Assembly: GCA_905182405.1 (NCBI GenBank)
Contig: CAJJBQ010000001.1
Location: forward strand, 248,001 to 312,000
From: Akkermansiaceae bacterium
GTDB lineage: Bacteria > Verrucomicrobiota > Verrucomicrobiia > Verrucomicrobiales > Akkermansiaceae
Length of the DNA stretch: 64,000 nucleotides
Reading direction: 5' to 3'
Shown piece after piece: positions 1 through 8,030 of this stretch. The stretch's first letter is position 1; each line of letters opens with the position of its first letter. The notes below the pieces were generated by a model, which saw nothing but the letters and a program-made list of their open reading frames with translations, was not told the origin of the DNA and made no database searches. The translations under genes were made by a program, and so were the position numbers.

Positions 1-1486
1 AAGAGAGGTCTGAAGTGAGAGCGGGGGTTGCGAGGTGGCCGCCGTGTGATTCTGCGAACTCGGAGGCTGCAGACCAGGACATGGGAGTCTCGACGAAGAA
101 GAGGCTGATGTCTCCGCGCTCAATAGTTCCTTCCGGGAAAACGTCGCGAACTCCTCCGACGAGGGAGCCTTTGTATTTATCAAGTTGTTCGAGAGGAGTG
201 AGTTTGGGCTCCTTGGCGATGGTTTCTTCCACCATGATGGCGTCCTCCTTGCGCTTTTTCTTGGCTGTTACTGTGGCAATTTTCTTCTCCTCAGCGGCGC
301 GAAGAATATTTTCGCGGGCGACTTTTTTTTCTCGTTCGATGTTCTCTTCTTCGATGCGTTCTTTTTCATCGATGGCAGCCCGATCTTTCTCCCTCTCCTT
401 ATATATTCCCCATGCAAAAATGAGGGCAGGGACGAGGAGGGCGATGATCATCAAGTTCCGAACGAGTGGCCAGTTGGTGCTGGGTGCTAGCGCGATGACT
501 GCGGGAGGAGTTTCCTGAAAAGCGGCATCGGAAGTCGGTCTATCGCTGGGCTCGAGCTTGCGAAGTCTGGGACGGTTGGGAGAGTCGGAAGCCTTGGTTT
601 TTTCCAAGGGCGCAGCAGTGGCGGCAGTCCGCTTGAGCAGTGAGGGTTTGGTGGCAGGGGGAGCTGCTGTGATGATTTTGCGTGCGCTTCTGTTAGGAAT
701 GGCGCGGAGGTCTTTTAGCATTTCCTCACAGGTCTGGTAGCGTTCTGCGGGATCCTCGCGCGTTGCCTTTCTGACAATTCGGTCCAAGCGGGTATCGCAT
801 CCTCCGATCCGTGAGGGAACCCTGGGATCGTCTTTAGGCATCTTACCGGTGAGAAGTAAGTGGAGAATGACGCCGACAGCAAAGATGTCTGAAGGGATCC
901 CGACGTTCGCTGCGTCTTGCAGGATTTCGGGAGCGGCGTAGTCGGGGGTGCCGTAGATGAGACCGGAGTCGTTGTCATCATCGGTTCCACTGGCGAGCCC
1001 GAAGTCACCAATCTTGGCATGGGCATGGGAATCGAGAAGAATATTGGCGAGCTTGATATCCCGGTGGATGATGCCGTGGCCATGGGCGTGTCCCAGACCT
1101 GCGCAAATCTCGGAGGTGAGCCGAATTGCCTCGCTTTGCTCGATCGCCTTTTTGTAGCAGGAATAATAGAGTGACTTGCCGGGAACGAACTCCATCACGA
1201 TGTAAGGCAGGCCATCGGTTTCACCAAAATCGTAAATCGAGATCAGATTTGGGTGGTTCAATTTCGCCATTGCCTTGGCTTCGGTGGCGAACTGAGCGCG
1301 GAACGCATCACCGCCGAACTCGGCAGGCAGGAGCTTGATCGCAACATCTCGGTCTAGTGAGGTCTGATTGGCGTGATAAACGGCTCCCATGCCGCCTACC
1401 GCGATGAGGCTAGAAACGTCATAGTTGTCTAAATGCGCCGAAAGTTCATCGGGTTCGGGGGCGTCGAAAGAAATGGCGTCGCTCAT
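1..1486 (-). CDS. Membrane Ser/Thr protein kinase with C-type-lectin-like outer domain (3' end beyond window)
   Basis: Translated directly from the minus strand; the ATG is at 1486 and the frame is still open at base 1, so the C-terminus is missing. The Hanks-type kinase domain shows the glycine loop (VGGMGAVY), the catalytic lysine (VAIKLL), HRDIKLAN, DFG and the APE motif (DYAAPE). A linker rich in Ala/Pro/Lys follows, then one membrane helix (LMIIALLVPALIFAWGIY), a charged Glu/Lys coiled-coil, and finally a segment with the WxxAxxFAxxxGGHLA pattern typical of C-type lectin-like folds. This layout, cytosolic kinase plus extracytoplasmic sensor, is common in Verrucomicrobiota and Planctomycetota. 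Substrate and ligand cannot be read from sequence. It is divergent from the globin gene. The kinase call is secure; the lectin-like call rests on a partial motif. Confidence 0.9.
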   Translation of the reverse strand, partial: MSDAISFDAPEPDELSAHLDNYDVSSLIAVGGMGAVYHANQTSLDRDVAIKLLPAEFGGDAFRAQFATEAKAMAKLNHPNLISIYDFGETDGLPYIVMEFVPGKSLYYSCYKKAIEQSEAIRLTSEICAGLGHAHGHGIIHRDIKLANILLDSHAHAKIGDFGLASGTDDDNDSGLIYGTPDYAAPEILQDAANVGIPSDIFAVGVILHLLLTGKMPKDDPRVPSRIGGCDTRLDRIVRKATREDPAERYQTCEEMLKDLRAIPNRSARKIITAAPPATKPSLLKRTAATAAPLEKTKASDSPNRPRLRKLEPSDRPTSDAAFQETPPAVIALAPSTNWPLVRNLMIIALLVPALIFAWGIYKEREKDRAAIDEKERIEEENIEREKKVARENILRAAEEKKIATVTAKKKRKEDAIMVEETIAKEPKLTPLEQLDKYKGSLVGGVRDVFPEGTIERGDISLFFVETPMSWSAASEFAESHGGHLATPALTSDLS

Positions 1487-1581
1487 GGATCGAAATCAAT
1501 GGTGTGTGAATAGAGTGGCGAATGGAAGGGGAGCGAAGCAATCCTTGAATTTTGTTTCGGGAGAGTACTGGATCATTTTCG

Positions 1582-1980
1582 ATGATGAACGAGGCAGAAA
1601 TCTACCGTGTGGTAGGAGAAGAGGGTTTTGAGAAATTGACGGCAAGCTTCTATAAGCGAGTCAAGGAGGATGATCTCATCGGGCCGATGTATCCCTCTGA
1701 TGATTGGGAGGGTTCCGAGGAGCGGCTTCGCGAATTTCTTTTGTTTCGCTTTGGCGCGGATCAGAGTTATCTCGAGAAACGTGGGCATCCGCGGCTGCGC
1801 GGACGGCACATGCCCTTTCGAATTGGGGTGGTGGAGCGTGACCGCTGGATCGAACTGATGGGCGCAGCAGCTGAGGAGACGATTCCAGATGATGAGATCC
1901 GAGGAAGCATCATGGCATTCTTCAAGCAAGTGGCTGATTTTATAAGAAATCAGCCGGAGGGAGAGATTAGCGGTTCGTGA
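1582..1980 (+). CDS. Truncated haemoglobin, group II-like
   Basis: A small globin of about 132 residues. It carries the group II signature: a helix B FYKRV segment whose Tyr fits B10, the segment GHPRLRGRHMPF with the presumed proximal haem His in RH, and the Trp of RDRWIELM that fits G8. Such proteins bind O2 or NO and serve detoxification or oxygen sensing in the cytosol. Two adjacent ATGs (1582 and 1585) are possible starts; the longer upstream extension from 1552 adds residues not typical of the family. It stands alone, divergent from the kinase. The family call is solid; the physiological ligand is unknown. Confidence 0.87.
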   Translation: MMNEAEIYRVVGEEGFEKLTASFYKRVKEDDLIGPMYPSDDWEGSEERLREFLLFRFGADQSYLEKRGHPRLRGRHMPFRIGVVERDRWIELMGAAAEETIPDDEIRGSIMAFFKQVADFIRNQPEGEISGS

Positions 1981-2328
1981 TAACGTCCTTCACCTTTTTT
2001 AGGTCCCCTCTCATAATGGGTCTTTCGGGAACCTTGATGAAGCTAGCGGCGGTAACATCCCCGGCACCGAGAGTGATGATATTCCTTGCCGCGCTCTCGA
2101 GAGAGGCGGTGGGTGAGCTAAGATGGATGCGGCGACCGTCGCGCTTTCGTTGAATGAGGAGAACGTATCCGAGACCACGGTGGCCAGTTTGGAAGGATTG
2201 TCCGTCCCGATAGTGATTGTTGATGTCCTTAAAGGGCACTGTTTTTTATCCTTGGCGGGGACGGTTGTTTTGAGGACCTGTCGGGCAAGGATTTTGTAGT
2301 TTTTATCGATGGTGCTTTTAAGAATCTC
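1967..2328 (-). pseudogene. Probable frameshifted remnant of an unrecognised protein
   Basis: A 90-codon frame starts with GTG at 2239 and ends overlapping the globin 3' end. Immediately upstream, in a different frame, the DNA still reads like protein (EILKSTIDKNYKILARQVL..., then TTVPAKDKK). The two parts join smoothly if one A is added to the A run at about 2246-2251, so an indel in a homopolymer is likely. The upstream part is itself preceded by a stop (2329-2331) with no start codon. No family was recognised. It could instead be a genuine short GTG-started gene; homologues would decide. Confidence 0.35.
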
Positions 2329-2388
2329 TCAGCAGAGCCGATTATTTGATTACTAGCAAAGTATGTCTGGCGCTTATAGAGTGCGCGC

Positions 2389-3222
2389 GTGAGCGTTGGT
2401 GAGCATGCTTTTTTAGGCTTTCTTCTACTTGGGATTGTGGTGGCTTTTTTTGGGCTGGCACTTCCGGGTTATAAGTTGATTCGGAAGATTTGGCCGGAAA
2501 GCGGGTGGAATTTAGGGGGGAGCGTGAGCACATCTGCGATCCGCGCCTTTGATCTGCTGGCTCTGGTGGGGCTGTGTGTATTGTATTTTGCGGTTTGGAA
2601 AGGATACCCGGACTCTGCAGAAAAAATTCTCGAAGCCACTCCGGAACTCTTTCTTTCCAGTTCGCTGAGTATGTTAGTCCTAGCGTCCTTGGTTCCGCTT
2701 TTGCTTTTTTGGCGGGTGAATTTGGCCGAGTTTTTCGGTCTCCGCTGGCTGGAATGGCGCAAGGTGATTTGGATTGCGCCGGTTTTTGTGGTGGTGGTTT
2801 TCCTGCTGAACATTTTTTTGTATTTCACCGGTTGGCAGGAGTGGGTTCAAGTAAGGTTCGGAAGTGATGCCCAGGATACAGTGCAGCTTCTGACGAAAAC
2901 GGATGACTGGTGGCTGATTGGGGCGGCGGCATTTTCAGCGGTGATTGCTGCGCCGATTGCGGAGGAGGTCATTTTTCGAGGCTATATTTATCCCGTGGTG
3001 AAGTGTTTTTCGGAGAAGTGGTTTGCTGCGCTTTTTTCAGGTCTTTTGTTTGGGGTGGTTCATTTCAATTTGATGAGCTTTCCCATTTTGGTTTTGATGG
3101 GGATCGGCTTTGTCATTCTTTATGAATGGACGGGATCGATTTGGCCATCGATCGCTTGTCATTTGCTATTCAACGCCACCACCATTTCGATCATTCTATT
3201 GGGTAGATTGGCGGGCGCATGA
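2389..3222 (+). CDS. CPBP-family intramembrane metalloprotease
   Basis: An integral membrane protein of 277 residues with about seven or eight hydrophobic segments. The C-terminal half has the CPBP (Abi/Rce1-like) motifs: EEVIFRG (E192, E193, R197), LFGVVHF (H225) and HLLFNA. These residues form the active site in Rce1-type proteases, which cleave substrates inside the membrane; substrates of bacterial members are mostly unknown. No ATG is available near the 5' end, so GTG at 2389 is the best start. Its stop overlaps the thiL start (ATGA), implying translational coupling. Confidence 0.86.
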   Translation: MSVGEHAFLGFLLLGIVVAFFGLALPGYKLIRKIWPESGWNLGGSVSTSAIRAFDLLALVGLCVLYFAVWKGYPDSAEKILEATPELFLSSSLSMLVLASLVPLLLFWRVNLAEFFGLRWLEWRKVIWIAPVFVVVVFLLNIFLYFTGWQEWVQVRFGSDAQDTVQLLTKTDDWWLIGAAAFSAVIAAPIAEEVIFRGYIYPVVKCFSEKWFAALFSGLLFGVVHFNLMSFPILVLMGIGFVILYEWTGSIWPSIACHLLFNATTISIILLGRLAGA

Positions 3223-4112
3223 AAACGGTGGGTGATTTAGGAGAGGATCCACTTATCGCGCAGCTTTGCGGTGGTCTGGCAGTCTCGGACGAAGTCCTCG
3301 TGGGCCCCGGAGATGACTGTGCGGTGATTCGAGACGGACGGACGTTGACCCTTTTGAAAACAGATGCAGTGGTTGAGGGAATTCATTTTTTACCAAATGC
3401 CCCTGCCAAGAAAGTGGGCTGGAAAGCGGTGGCGCGGGTGCTTAGTGATTTCGCGGCGATGGGGGGAGAGCCTGGCGAGTTGCTGATCACGATCGCGCTT
3501 TCGAGGGAGACTCCATTACGTTGGGTGAAAGAACTTTATCGTGGAATGAGTCAATGCCTGGAGCTCCATGGCGGGGTGATCGTGGGGGGCGAGACGACCT
3601 CGCTTCCAGCGGGCGCGCCCACGATGATATCGGTCGCGGGGCGCGGGAAGGTGACGAAGCGGAGGCTCGTGACGCGGAGTGGCGGGAAGGCGGGAGATTC
3701 CGTGTTTGTCACGGGTCGTTTAGGAGGATCGATCAAGGGTAAGCATCTGAGCTTCACTCCGCGCCTTGAGGAGGTCGCGTGGCTGACGGAGAATTTTCGA
3801 CTGCGGGCGATGATGGATCTCTCGGACGGCCTTGCGAAGGATCTTCCCCGACTGGCGAAGATGAGCGGATGTGGATTTCAAATTGAGCGCGATCAGATCC
3901 CCCGATCTCCCGGGGCCACAATTGATGAGGCCCTTTCCGATGGCGAAGATTACGAACTCCTTTTTACGATTTCGGCACGGAGTGCGGATCGCCTTGAGAA
4001 AGAATGGAGCGATCGCTTTCCTAAGTTGTCCCTGACGTGTATCGGATCACTGACTACGGAGGAGAGCGATTCTCTGAGCGGCGGGTGGGACCACTTTACG
4101 AGTCCTTCTTGA
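3219..4112 (+). CDS. thiL: Thiamine-monophosphate kinase
   Basis: 297 residues beginning MKTVGDLGEDPLIAQL, with the ThiL/PurM-fold signatures VGPGDDCAVI near residue 27, LLKTDAVVEGIHF near 46, and DLSDGLAKDL in the second half. ThiL phosphorylates thiamine monophosphate to thiamine diphosphate with ATP, the last step of coenzyme biosynthesis. The length is normal. The start codon overlaps the stop of the membrane protease gene by four bases. The 3' end overlaps the convergent TraB-like gene by 17 bases. Confidence 0.94.
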   Translation: MKTVGDLGEDPLIAQLCGGLAVSDEVLVGPGDDCAVIRDGRTLTLLKTDAVVEGIHFLPNAPAKKVGWKAVARVLSDFAAMGGEPGELLITIALSRETPLRWVKELYRGMSQCLELHGGVIVGGETTSLPAGAPTMISVAGRGKVTKRRLVTRSGGKAGDSVFVTGRLGGSIKGKHLSFTPRLEEVAWLTENFRLRAMMDLSDGLAKDLPRLAKMSGCGFQIERDQIPRSPGATIDEALSDGEDYELLFTISARSADRLEKEWSDRFPKLSLTCIGSLTTEESDSLSGGWDHFTSPS

Positions 4113-4911
4113 TCGTCCAAGCGTTGAGCCATTCTTGTTGGGCTTGGCGGTAGCCGCGTTCCAGGAGTTTCTTTTCGATATCGGGAAAATGGGCCGCGCC
4201 GTAGAAAATACCGAGATTCGTTTGGCCCTCGAGTAATTGATCGTCAAGGACTTGGATGCACTTGGCGTTACGATCGGTGATGATGACAGACTGGCCGACT
4301 AACCCGCCGATCTGGTCGTCTCCCGCGCCCAGGGTGCCGATGAGCTGGAGTTTGACCTTATTTGAGTTCCCGGTGAGCAGGGCCGCGAGGAGTTTGGCGA
4401 TGTTAAGTTGCTTTTTTTGATCTGCGGACTTGCTGGCATCCATGGCAAAGCTGAGCAGCGACTCATCGCGTTCTTCCTGGAGCTTCTTGAATTCGGCGAG
4501 AGAGAAATCCGCGTGGACAAAGTTCTTGGCGGAGTAGTCCACTTCCTTTTTTTGATCGGTGAGTTCGAGGAACTTCGTGATCATAGCGTAGGTCTTACTG
4601 AGGAGGGTCTGCTTTTCGCCCTTCTTCTGGATTTCGCCCATGCGCTTGCCGCCGATCATTTCGTAAAGGACACGGTCGTAGCCGGTGAATTTCGTATTGA
4701 GAGACTCGTAGTAGGATTTATCGGCGATGTGGATCGCTCCGATGAGGGCAATCTTGGTGCCGTCTTTTTCGTAAGTGGTGATCGCGGTCTGCAAGTGGGC
4801 AGACTTTTCGTTCTGCCGGACGCGGAGGAAATCGGTTTTCTTCTCCACGAGAGCCGCCTCCTTGGCCAGGCCGAGAAGGGTGAGGAAGAAGAGAATCACG
4901 ACAATTTTCAT
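4096..4911 (-). CDS. TraB/GumN-like secreted protein
   Basis: About 271 residues. The start at 4911 is chosen because MKIVVILFFLTLLGLAKEA is a clean signal peptide; an upstream ATG at 4947 would add a non-hydrophobic leader. The blocks GAIHIADKSYY, LYEMIG and, near the C-terminus, FYGAAHFPDIEKKL match the TraB/PrgY/GumN (TIKI-like) fold, where a GxxH motif and a conserved Glu are thought to bind metal. Function in bacteria is poorly defined. It is monocistronic and convergent with thiL. Confidence 0.72.
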   Translation of the reverse strand: MKIVVILFFLTLLGLAKEAALVEKKTDFLRVRQNEKSAHLQTAITTYEKDGTKIALIGAIHIADKSYYESLNTKFTGYDRVLYEMIGGKRMGEIQKKGEKQTLLSKTYAMITKFLELTDQKKEVDYSAKNFVHADFSLAEFKKLQEERDESLLSFAMDASKSADQKKQLNIAKLLAALLTGNSNKVKLQLIGTLGAGDDQIGGLVGQSVIITDRNAKCIQVLDDQLLEGQTNLGIFYGAAHFPDIEKKLLERGYRQAQQEWLNAWTIKKDS

Positions 4912-5003
4912 CAGAATGAGAATAGGAGGAGAAGCCTCCGAAGGCAATGGGCGAATTCCAGCGATTGCCCAGCGGAGGATTTTCCCCTACATAGTTCCCA
5001 AGG

Positions 5004-6776
5004 ATGTCAGTCGAGCTGCAATATTGTGAGGATCTCTTTCGCTATCAACGGCGGAAGTCGCGTGAGGTCACGGTGGGAAATGTCAAAATGGGGGCGGACC
5101 ATCCAGTCGTGGTGCAGTCGATGATCACCTCGGACACGCGAGATACCGAGGCTTGTGTCGCGGAGGTTCTTCAGCTGGCTGAAGCGGGTTGTCAGATTGT
5201 CCGTATCACGGCGCAGACGAAAAAATATGCTGCCAATCTGGAAAACATTCGCGATGGAGTGAGGGCTGCGGGCTGCGATGTTCCTCTTGTTGCGGACATT
5301 CACTTCAAGCCGGATGCGGCCTTTGAAGCGGCCAAGTGGGTCGAAAAGATTCGCGTGAATCCCGGAAACTTCGTCGATAAAAAGAAATTCGAAGTCCGCG
5401 AATACACGGACAAGCAATACGAGGAAGAGCTTGAGCGCATCCGGGAGGAATTTTCTCCGCTAGTGGCTCTTTGTAAGGAGCTGGGCCGGGCGATGCGCAT
5501 TGGCACGAATCACGGCTCGCTGAGCGACCGCATCATGAATCGTTACGGTGACACGCCGCTGGGGATGGTGGAAAGTGCGTTGGAGTTTGCCCGTTTGGCC
5601 CGGGAGCAGGATTACCATAATTTTGTTTTCTCGATGAAGGCTTCGAACCCAAAGGTCATGATCGAGGCTTATCGTCTTCTCGTCGCGCGCCTTGCGACCG
5701 AGGGTCCTGATTGGAACTACCCGCTTCACCTTGGGGTGACCGAAGCAGGCGATGGCGAAGATGGTCGTATTAAAAGCGCGATCGGGATCGGCAGTCTCCT
5801 GGCCGATGGCATCGGCGACACCATCCGGGTGAGCCTCACCGAGGATGCGGTTTATGAAATTCCCGTGGCCCAGGCTTTGGTCGAAGAGGCCAAGAACCTT
5901 CCAGAGGGAACGATCGATGAGTCGTTTGCTCCTTTGTGGAATCCTTTCGAATACGAGCGTCGTAAAAGTGACCTTGTTTCCCGATGCGGGTATCAACTTG
6001 GCGGGACCGAGCTGATGCGTGTCTTCATTTCGCGGAAGAAGTGGGATGCGGTGTCGCACAAGCTGGATCAGATGGGTGACTACCAACCCGAGATCGTTTT
6101 GGAAGACTCCGGCGTCATGGGGATTGATCCCCGGGATGCGGAGGCCATCAACGCGATCAATGCCGAGTCCGAGCCGCAACTTGTGACGGTGTCCGATGGA
6201 CTCGACCTCGCGCCGATTGCCGCTTTCCGGCTTCTCGCGGCGCGCCTCGATTCTCGCCATGTTATTCTCTTAAAAGACACCCTCAACCCTCGGGATGATG
6301 ACTTCCTGCCCACTCTTCTCCGGGCCGCGATTACGCTGGGCTCTTTGATCTGCGATGGCATCGGCGATGCGGTGATCTTGCAGGGCGAATCAGCGCCCGG
6401 GCAGTCGCTACGCCTGACCTACAATATCCTTCAGGCAGCTGGAGCTCGTATTTTCAAGACGGACTACGTTGCATGTCCGAGTTGTGGACGCACCCTTTTC
6501 AATCTCCAAGACACGACTCAGAAAATCCGGGAAGCGACTGGCCACCTCAAGGGCGTGCGCATTGCGGTGATGGGTTGTATTGTCAACGGCCCTGGGGAAA
6601 TGGCGGATGCTGATTTCGGCTACGTCGGTGGTGCTCCGGGCAAGATTAACCTCTACGTTGGGAAGCAGGCGGTAAAGTTCAACATCCCGGAAGCGGAGGC
6701 AGTGGATCGCTTGACGGATCTGATCAGCGAACATGGGAAATGGATCGAGGCACCCGCGACCCGGGTGGAAATTTGA
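5004..6776 (+). CDS. ispG: 4-hydroxy-3-methylbut-2-enyl diphosphate synthase, long form
   Basis: 590 residues, the large IspG/GcpE type found in plants, Chlamydiae and Bacteroidetes, which has an extra domain between the TIM barrel and the Fe-S domain; the E. coli protein is only about 370. The barrel part includes VVVQSMITSDTRD and VADIHFKP. The 4Fe-4S ligands are visible as CPSCGRTLF (C491, C494) and GCIVNGPGE (C525, with a nearby Glu). The enzyme converts MEcPP to HMBPP in the MEP isoprenoid pathway using ferredoxin or flavodoxin electrons. Its stop overlaps the start of clpS by one base. Confidence 0.96.
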   Translation: MSVELQYCEDLFRYQRRKSREVTVGNVKMGADHPVVVQSMITSDTRDTEACVAEVLQLAEAGCQIVRITAQTKKYAANLENIRDGVRAAGCDVPLVADIHFKPDAAFEAAKWVEKIRVNPGNFVDKKKFEVREYTDKQYEEELERIREEFSPLVALCKELGRAMRIGTNHGSLSDRIMNRYGDTPLGMVESALEFARLAREQDYHNFVFSMKASNPKVMIEAYRLLVARLATEGPDWNYPLHLGVTEAGDGEDGRIKSAIGIGSLLADGIGDTIRVSLTEDAVYEIPVAQALVEEAKNLPEGTIDESFAPLWNPFEYERRKSDLVSRCGYQLGGTELMRVFISRKKWDAVSHKLDQMGDYQPEIVLEDSGVMGIDPRDAEAINAINAESEPQLVTVSDGLDLAPIAAFRLLAARLDSRHVILLKDTLNPRDDDFLPTLLRAAITLGSLICDGIGDAVILQGESAPGQSLRLTYNILQAAGARIFKTDYVACPSCGRTLFNLQDTTQKIREATGHLKGVRIAVMGCIVNGPGEMADADFGYVGGAPGKINLYVGKQAVKFNIPEAEAVDRLTDLISEHGKWIEAPATRVEI

Positions 6777-7066
6777 TGAATGCTGTCGACGCACCTGTGC
6801 GCGAAAGCGTCACCAAGAAAAAGGAAAAAACGGCCACTCCGTGGAACGTTGTCGTGTTCGATGATCCTGTTAATATCATGGAATATGTCGCCCGCGTGCT
6901 CATGCGTATCTTCGGGTTTTCGCGGGAAAAGGCGGAAGAACTGATGCTGATGGTGCACCAAAACGGGAAGGCCGTGGTTTGGTCCGGCGGACGGGAAAAG
7001 GCCGAGATGTATGTTCAGGAACTGCACGGTTCCCAGCTTCACGCCACCCTAGAAAAGTCGTCATGA
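6776..7066 (+). CDS. clpS: ATP-dependent Clp protease adaptor
   Basis: 96 residues starting at 6776, where the ATG shares a base with the ispG stop. The core WNVVVFDDPVNIMEYVARVL, the VHQNGKAVV segment and the LHGSQLHATLE tail are typical of ClpS, which hands N-degron substrates to ClpA/ClpC-ClpP in the cytosol. A longer in-frame start at 6740 lies inside ispG and is less likely. It forms a tightly overlapping cluster with ispG and the following DUF2017 gene. Confidence 0.93.
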   Translation: MNAVDAPVRESVTKKKEKTATPWNVVVFDDPVNIMEYVARVLMRIFGFSREKAEELMLMVHQNGKAVVWSGGREKAEMYVQELHGSQLHATLEKSS

Positions 7067-7506
7067 CCGTGATGCCCACTATCAACGGCGGAATAAAACT
7101 GACGCCGGAGAGCGACAAGGATTGGGCCGTTTTGAAGGCGATTGCCTTCGATGCTCATGAAGAATTGGCTGCCCGCCTGGGGAGGCTGATGGATGAGGAA
7201 TCGATGTGGGAAGACATCGTGGTTCCTGATTTGAAAACTCACTTTTCCGGCCAACTTGATCATGTCGTCAAGGCGGTCAACGAAGGGAAAGAGAAGGATG
7301 AGATCACTATTCCGAAAGAGGAGGGCGAGCTCTGGTATGGTGCTCTCAATCAGGCGCGTCTCGGGTTGGAATCAAAATATCACTTTGGTCAGGAAGAAGA
7401 CATCGAGCCCGACGAGCTCGAAGAGGAAGAGAGGCAAGGCTACCTCCGGGGGCGCTTCTACTGCGCGATCCAGACGGTGCTCATGGAGTATGTTTTGGAG
7501 ATATAG
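7063..7506 (+). CDS. DUF2017-family protein
   Basis: 147 residues from the ATG at 7063, which overlaps the clpS stop (ATGA). The protein is acidic, without signal or membrane segments, and has the overall pattern of DUF2017 proteins, which are frequently encoded next to clpS in Actinobacteria and other phyla. Conserved-looking segments include LWYGALNQARLGLESKY and YCAIQTVLMEYVLE. A role linked to Clp proteolysis is inferred from neighbourhood only. An upstream in-frame start at 6979 would lie within clpS and is rejected. Confidence 0.75.
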   Translation: MTVMPTINGGIKLTPESDKDWAVLKAIAFDAHEELAARLGRLMDEESMWEDIVVPDLKTHFSGQLDHVVKAVNEGKEKDEITIPKEEGELWYGALNQARLGLESKYHFGQEEDIEPDELEEEERQGYLRGRFYCAIQTVLMEYVLEI

Positions 7507-7507
7507 T

Positions 7508-7672
7508 GGTCCTAAATTAAGCGGTAGCTTCATTGCCAAATACCAGTATGACGACTCTGGGCGGCGCATTTCAAAGGTGGCCGAAGTGATCGCTGCTTAG
7601 GGCAAAGAGGAAGTCGTTTTCCCTCAGGACGGATGGAATGTGATACAAGAATGGGAAGCCCAAGCTGCTATA
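7508..7672 (+). pseudogene. RHS/YD-repeat gene fragment
   Basis: Directly after the DUF2017 stop, one frame reads SFIAKYQYDDSGRRISKV, stops at TAG (7598-7600), and continues in the same frame with GKEEVVFPQDGWNVIQEWEA. The YxYDxxGRRISK and DGWNVIQEW patterns are hallmarks of RHS repeat proteins. Only about 55 codons remain and no start exists, so this is a scrap of a lost polymorphic-toxin or RHS gene. The fragment merges at its 3' end into the RNA-like sequence described next. Confidence 0.65.
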
Positions 7673-8030
7673 AAGGTCTTTGCTGTACGCCGGGTGAGAG
7701 TCCCCGTCGAGCGTGGCCAGAGGGCGCGTGACAGAGGGACGGGCCGAGAACCTCTGGGATCTGAATCATAGCGGACCCGTATACGCAGGTTACAACAGTC
7801 CTTGTTTTTTAGCTGGATCCCTGCCAGTTCGGAGGAGGAAACTTTGGCTTCAATCGATCTTTGTCGGAACATCATTGGAGGAAGATGAGATCGGTTAGGG
7901 GGTATGCGGGCGGGCGGGGAAGACAGCCCGGAAGGCTAACCTACGTAACGCTTTGTGGCGGGGTGGAGCTTGCGGAACTGGGGACTCCTTGATGCCATCC
8001 CACCGGGATTTCAAGACCAGGAAGAGGCTG
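7666..8030 (+). ncRNA. Group II intron-like RNA relic (tentative)
   Basis: This stretch has no convincing coding frame. It contains, in order, CTGCTATAAAGG (7666 on), GGGTGAGAGTCCCC (7691 on) and GGGATCTGAA (7756 on), which resemble the domain I landmarks of bacterial group IIC introns (CTATAGGGTGAGAGTCCC ... GGAATCTGAAGG), followed by a GGAGGAGGAAAC and ACATCATTGGAGGA segment also reminiscent of them. No reverse transcriptase and no domain V were seen, so at most this is a 5' remnant. GCTGCTATAA recurs near 8028. Covariance-model scoring would settle it; the call is tentative. Confidence 0.35.

Noticed and set aside
4408..5124. 238-codon plus-strand ORF
   Set aside because: Antisense to the TraB/GumN-like gene and running into ispG; the composition is that of a shadow frame.
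5460..6260. 266-codon minus-strand ORF
   Set aside because: Lies entirely antisense within ispG.
7680..7800. Cobalamin riboswitch or RNase P RNA
   Set aside because: GGTGAGAGTCCCC resembles parts of both, but the B12-box and the RNase P conserved blocks (GAGGAAAGTCCGGGC, ACAGAGAG) are absent.
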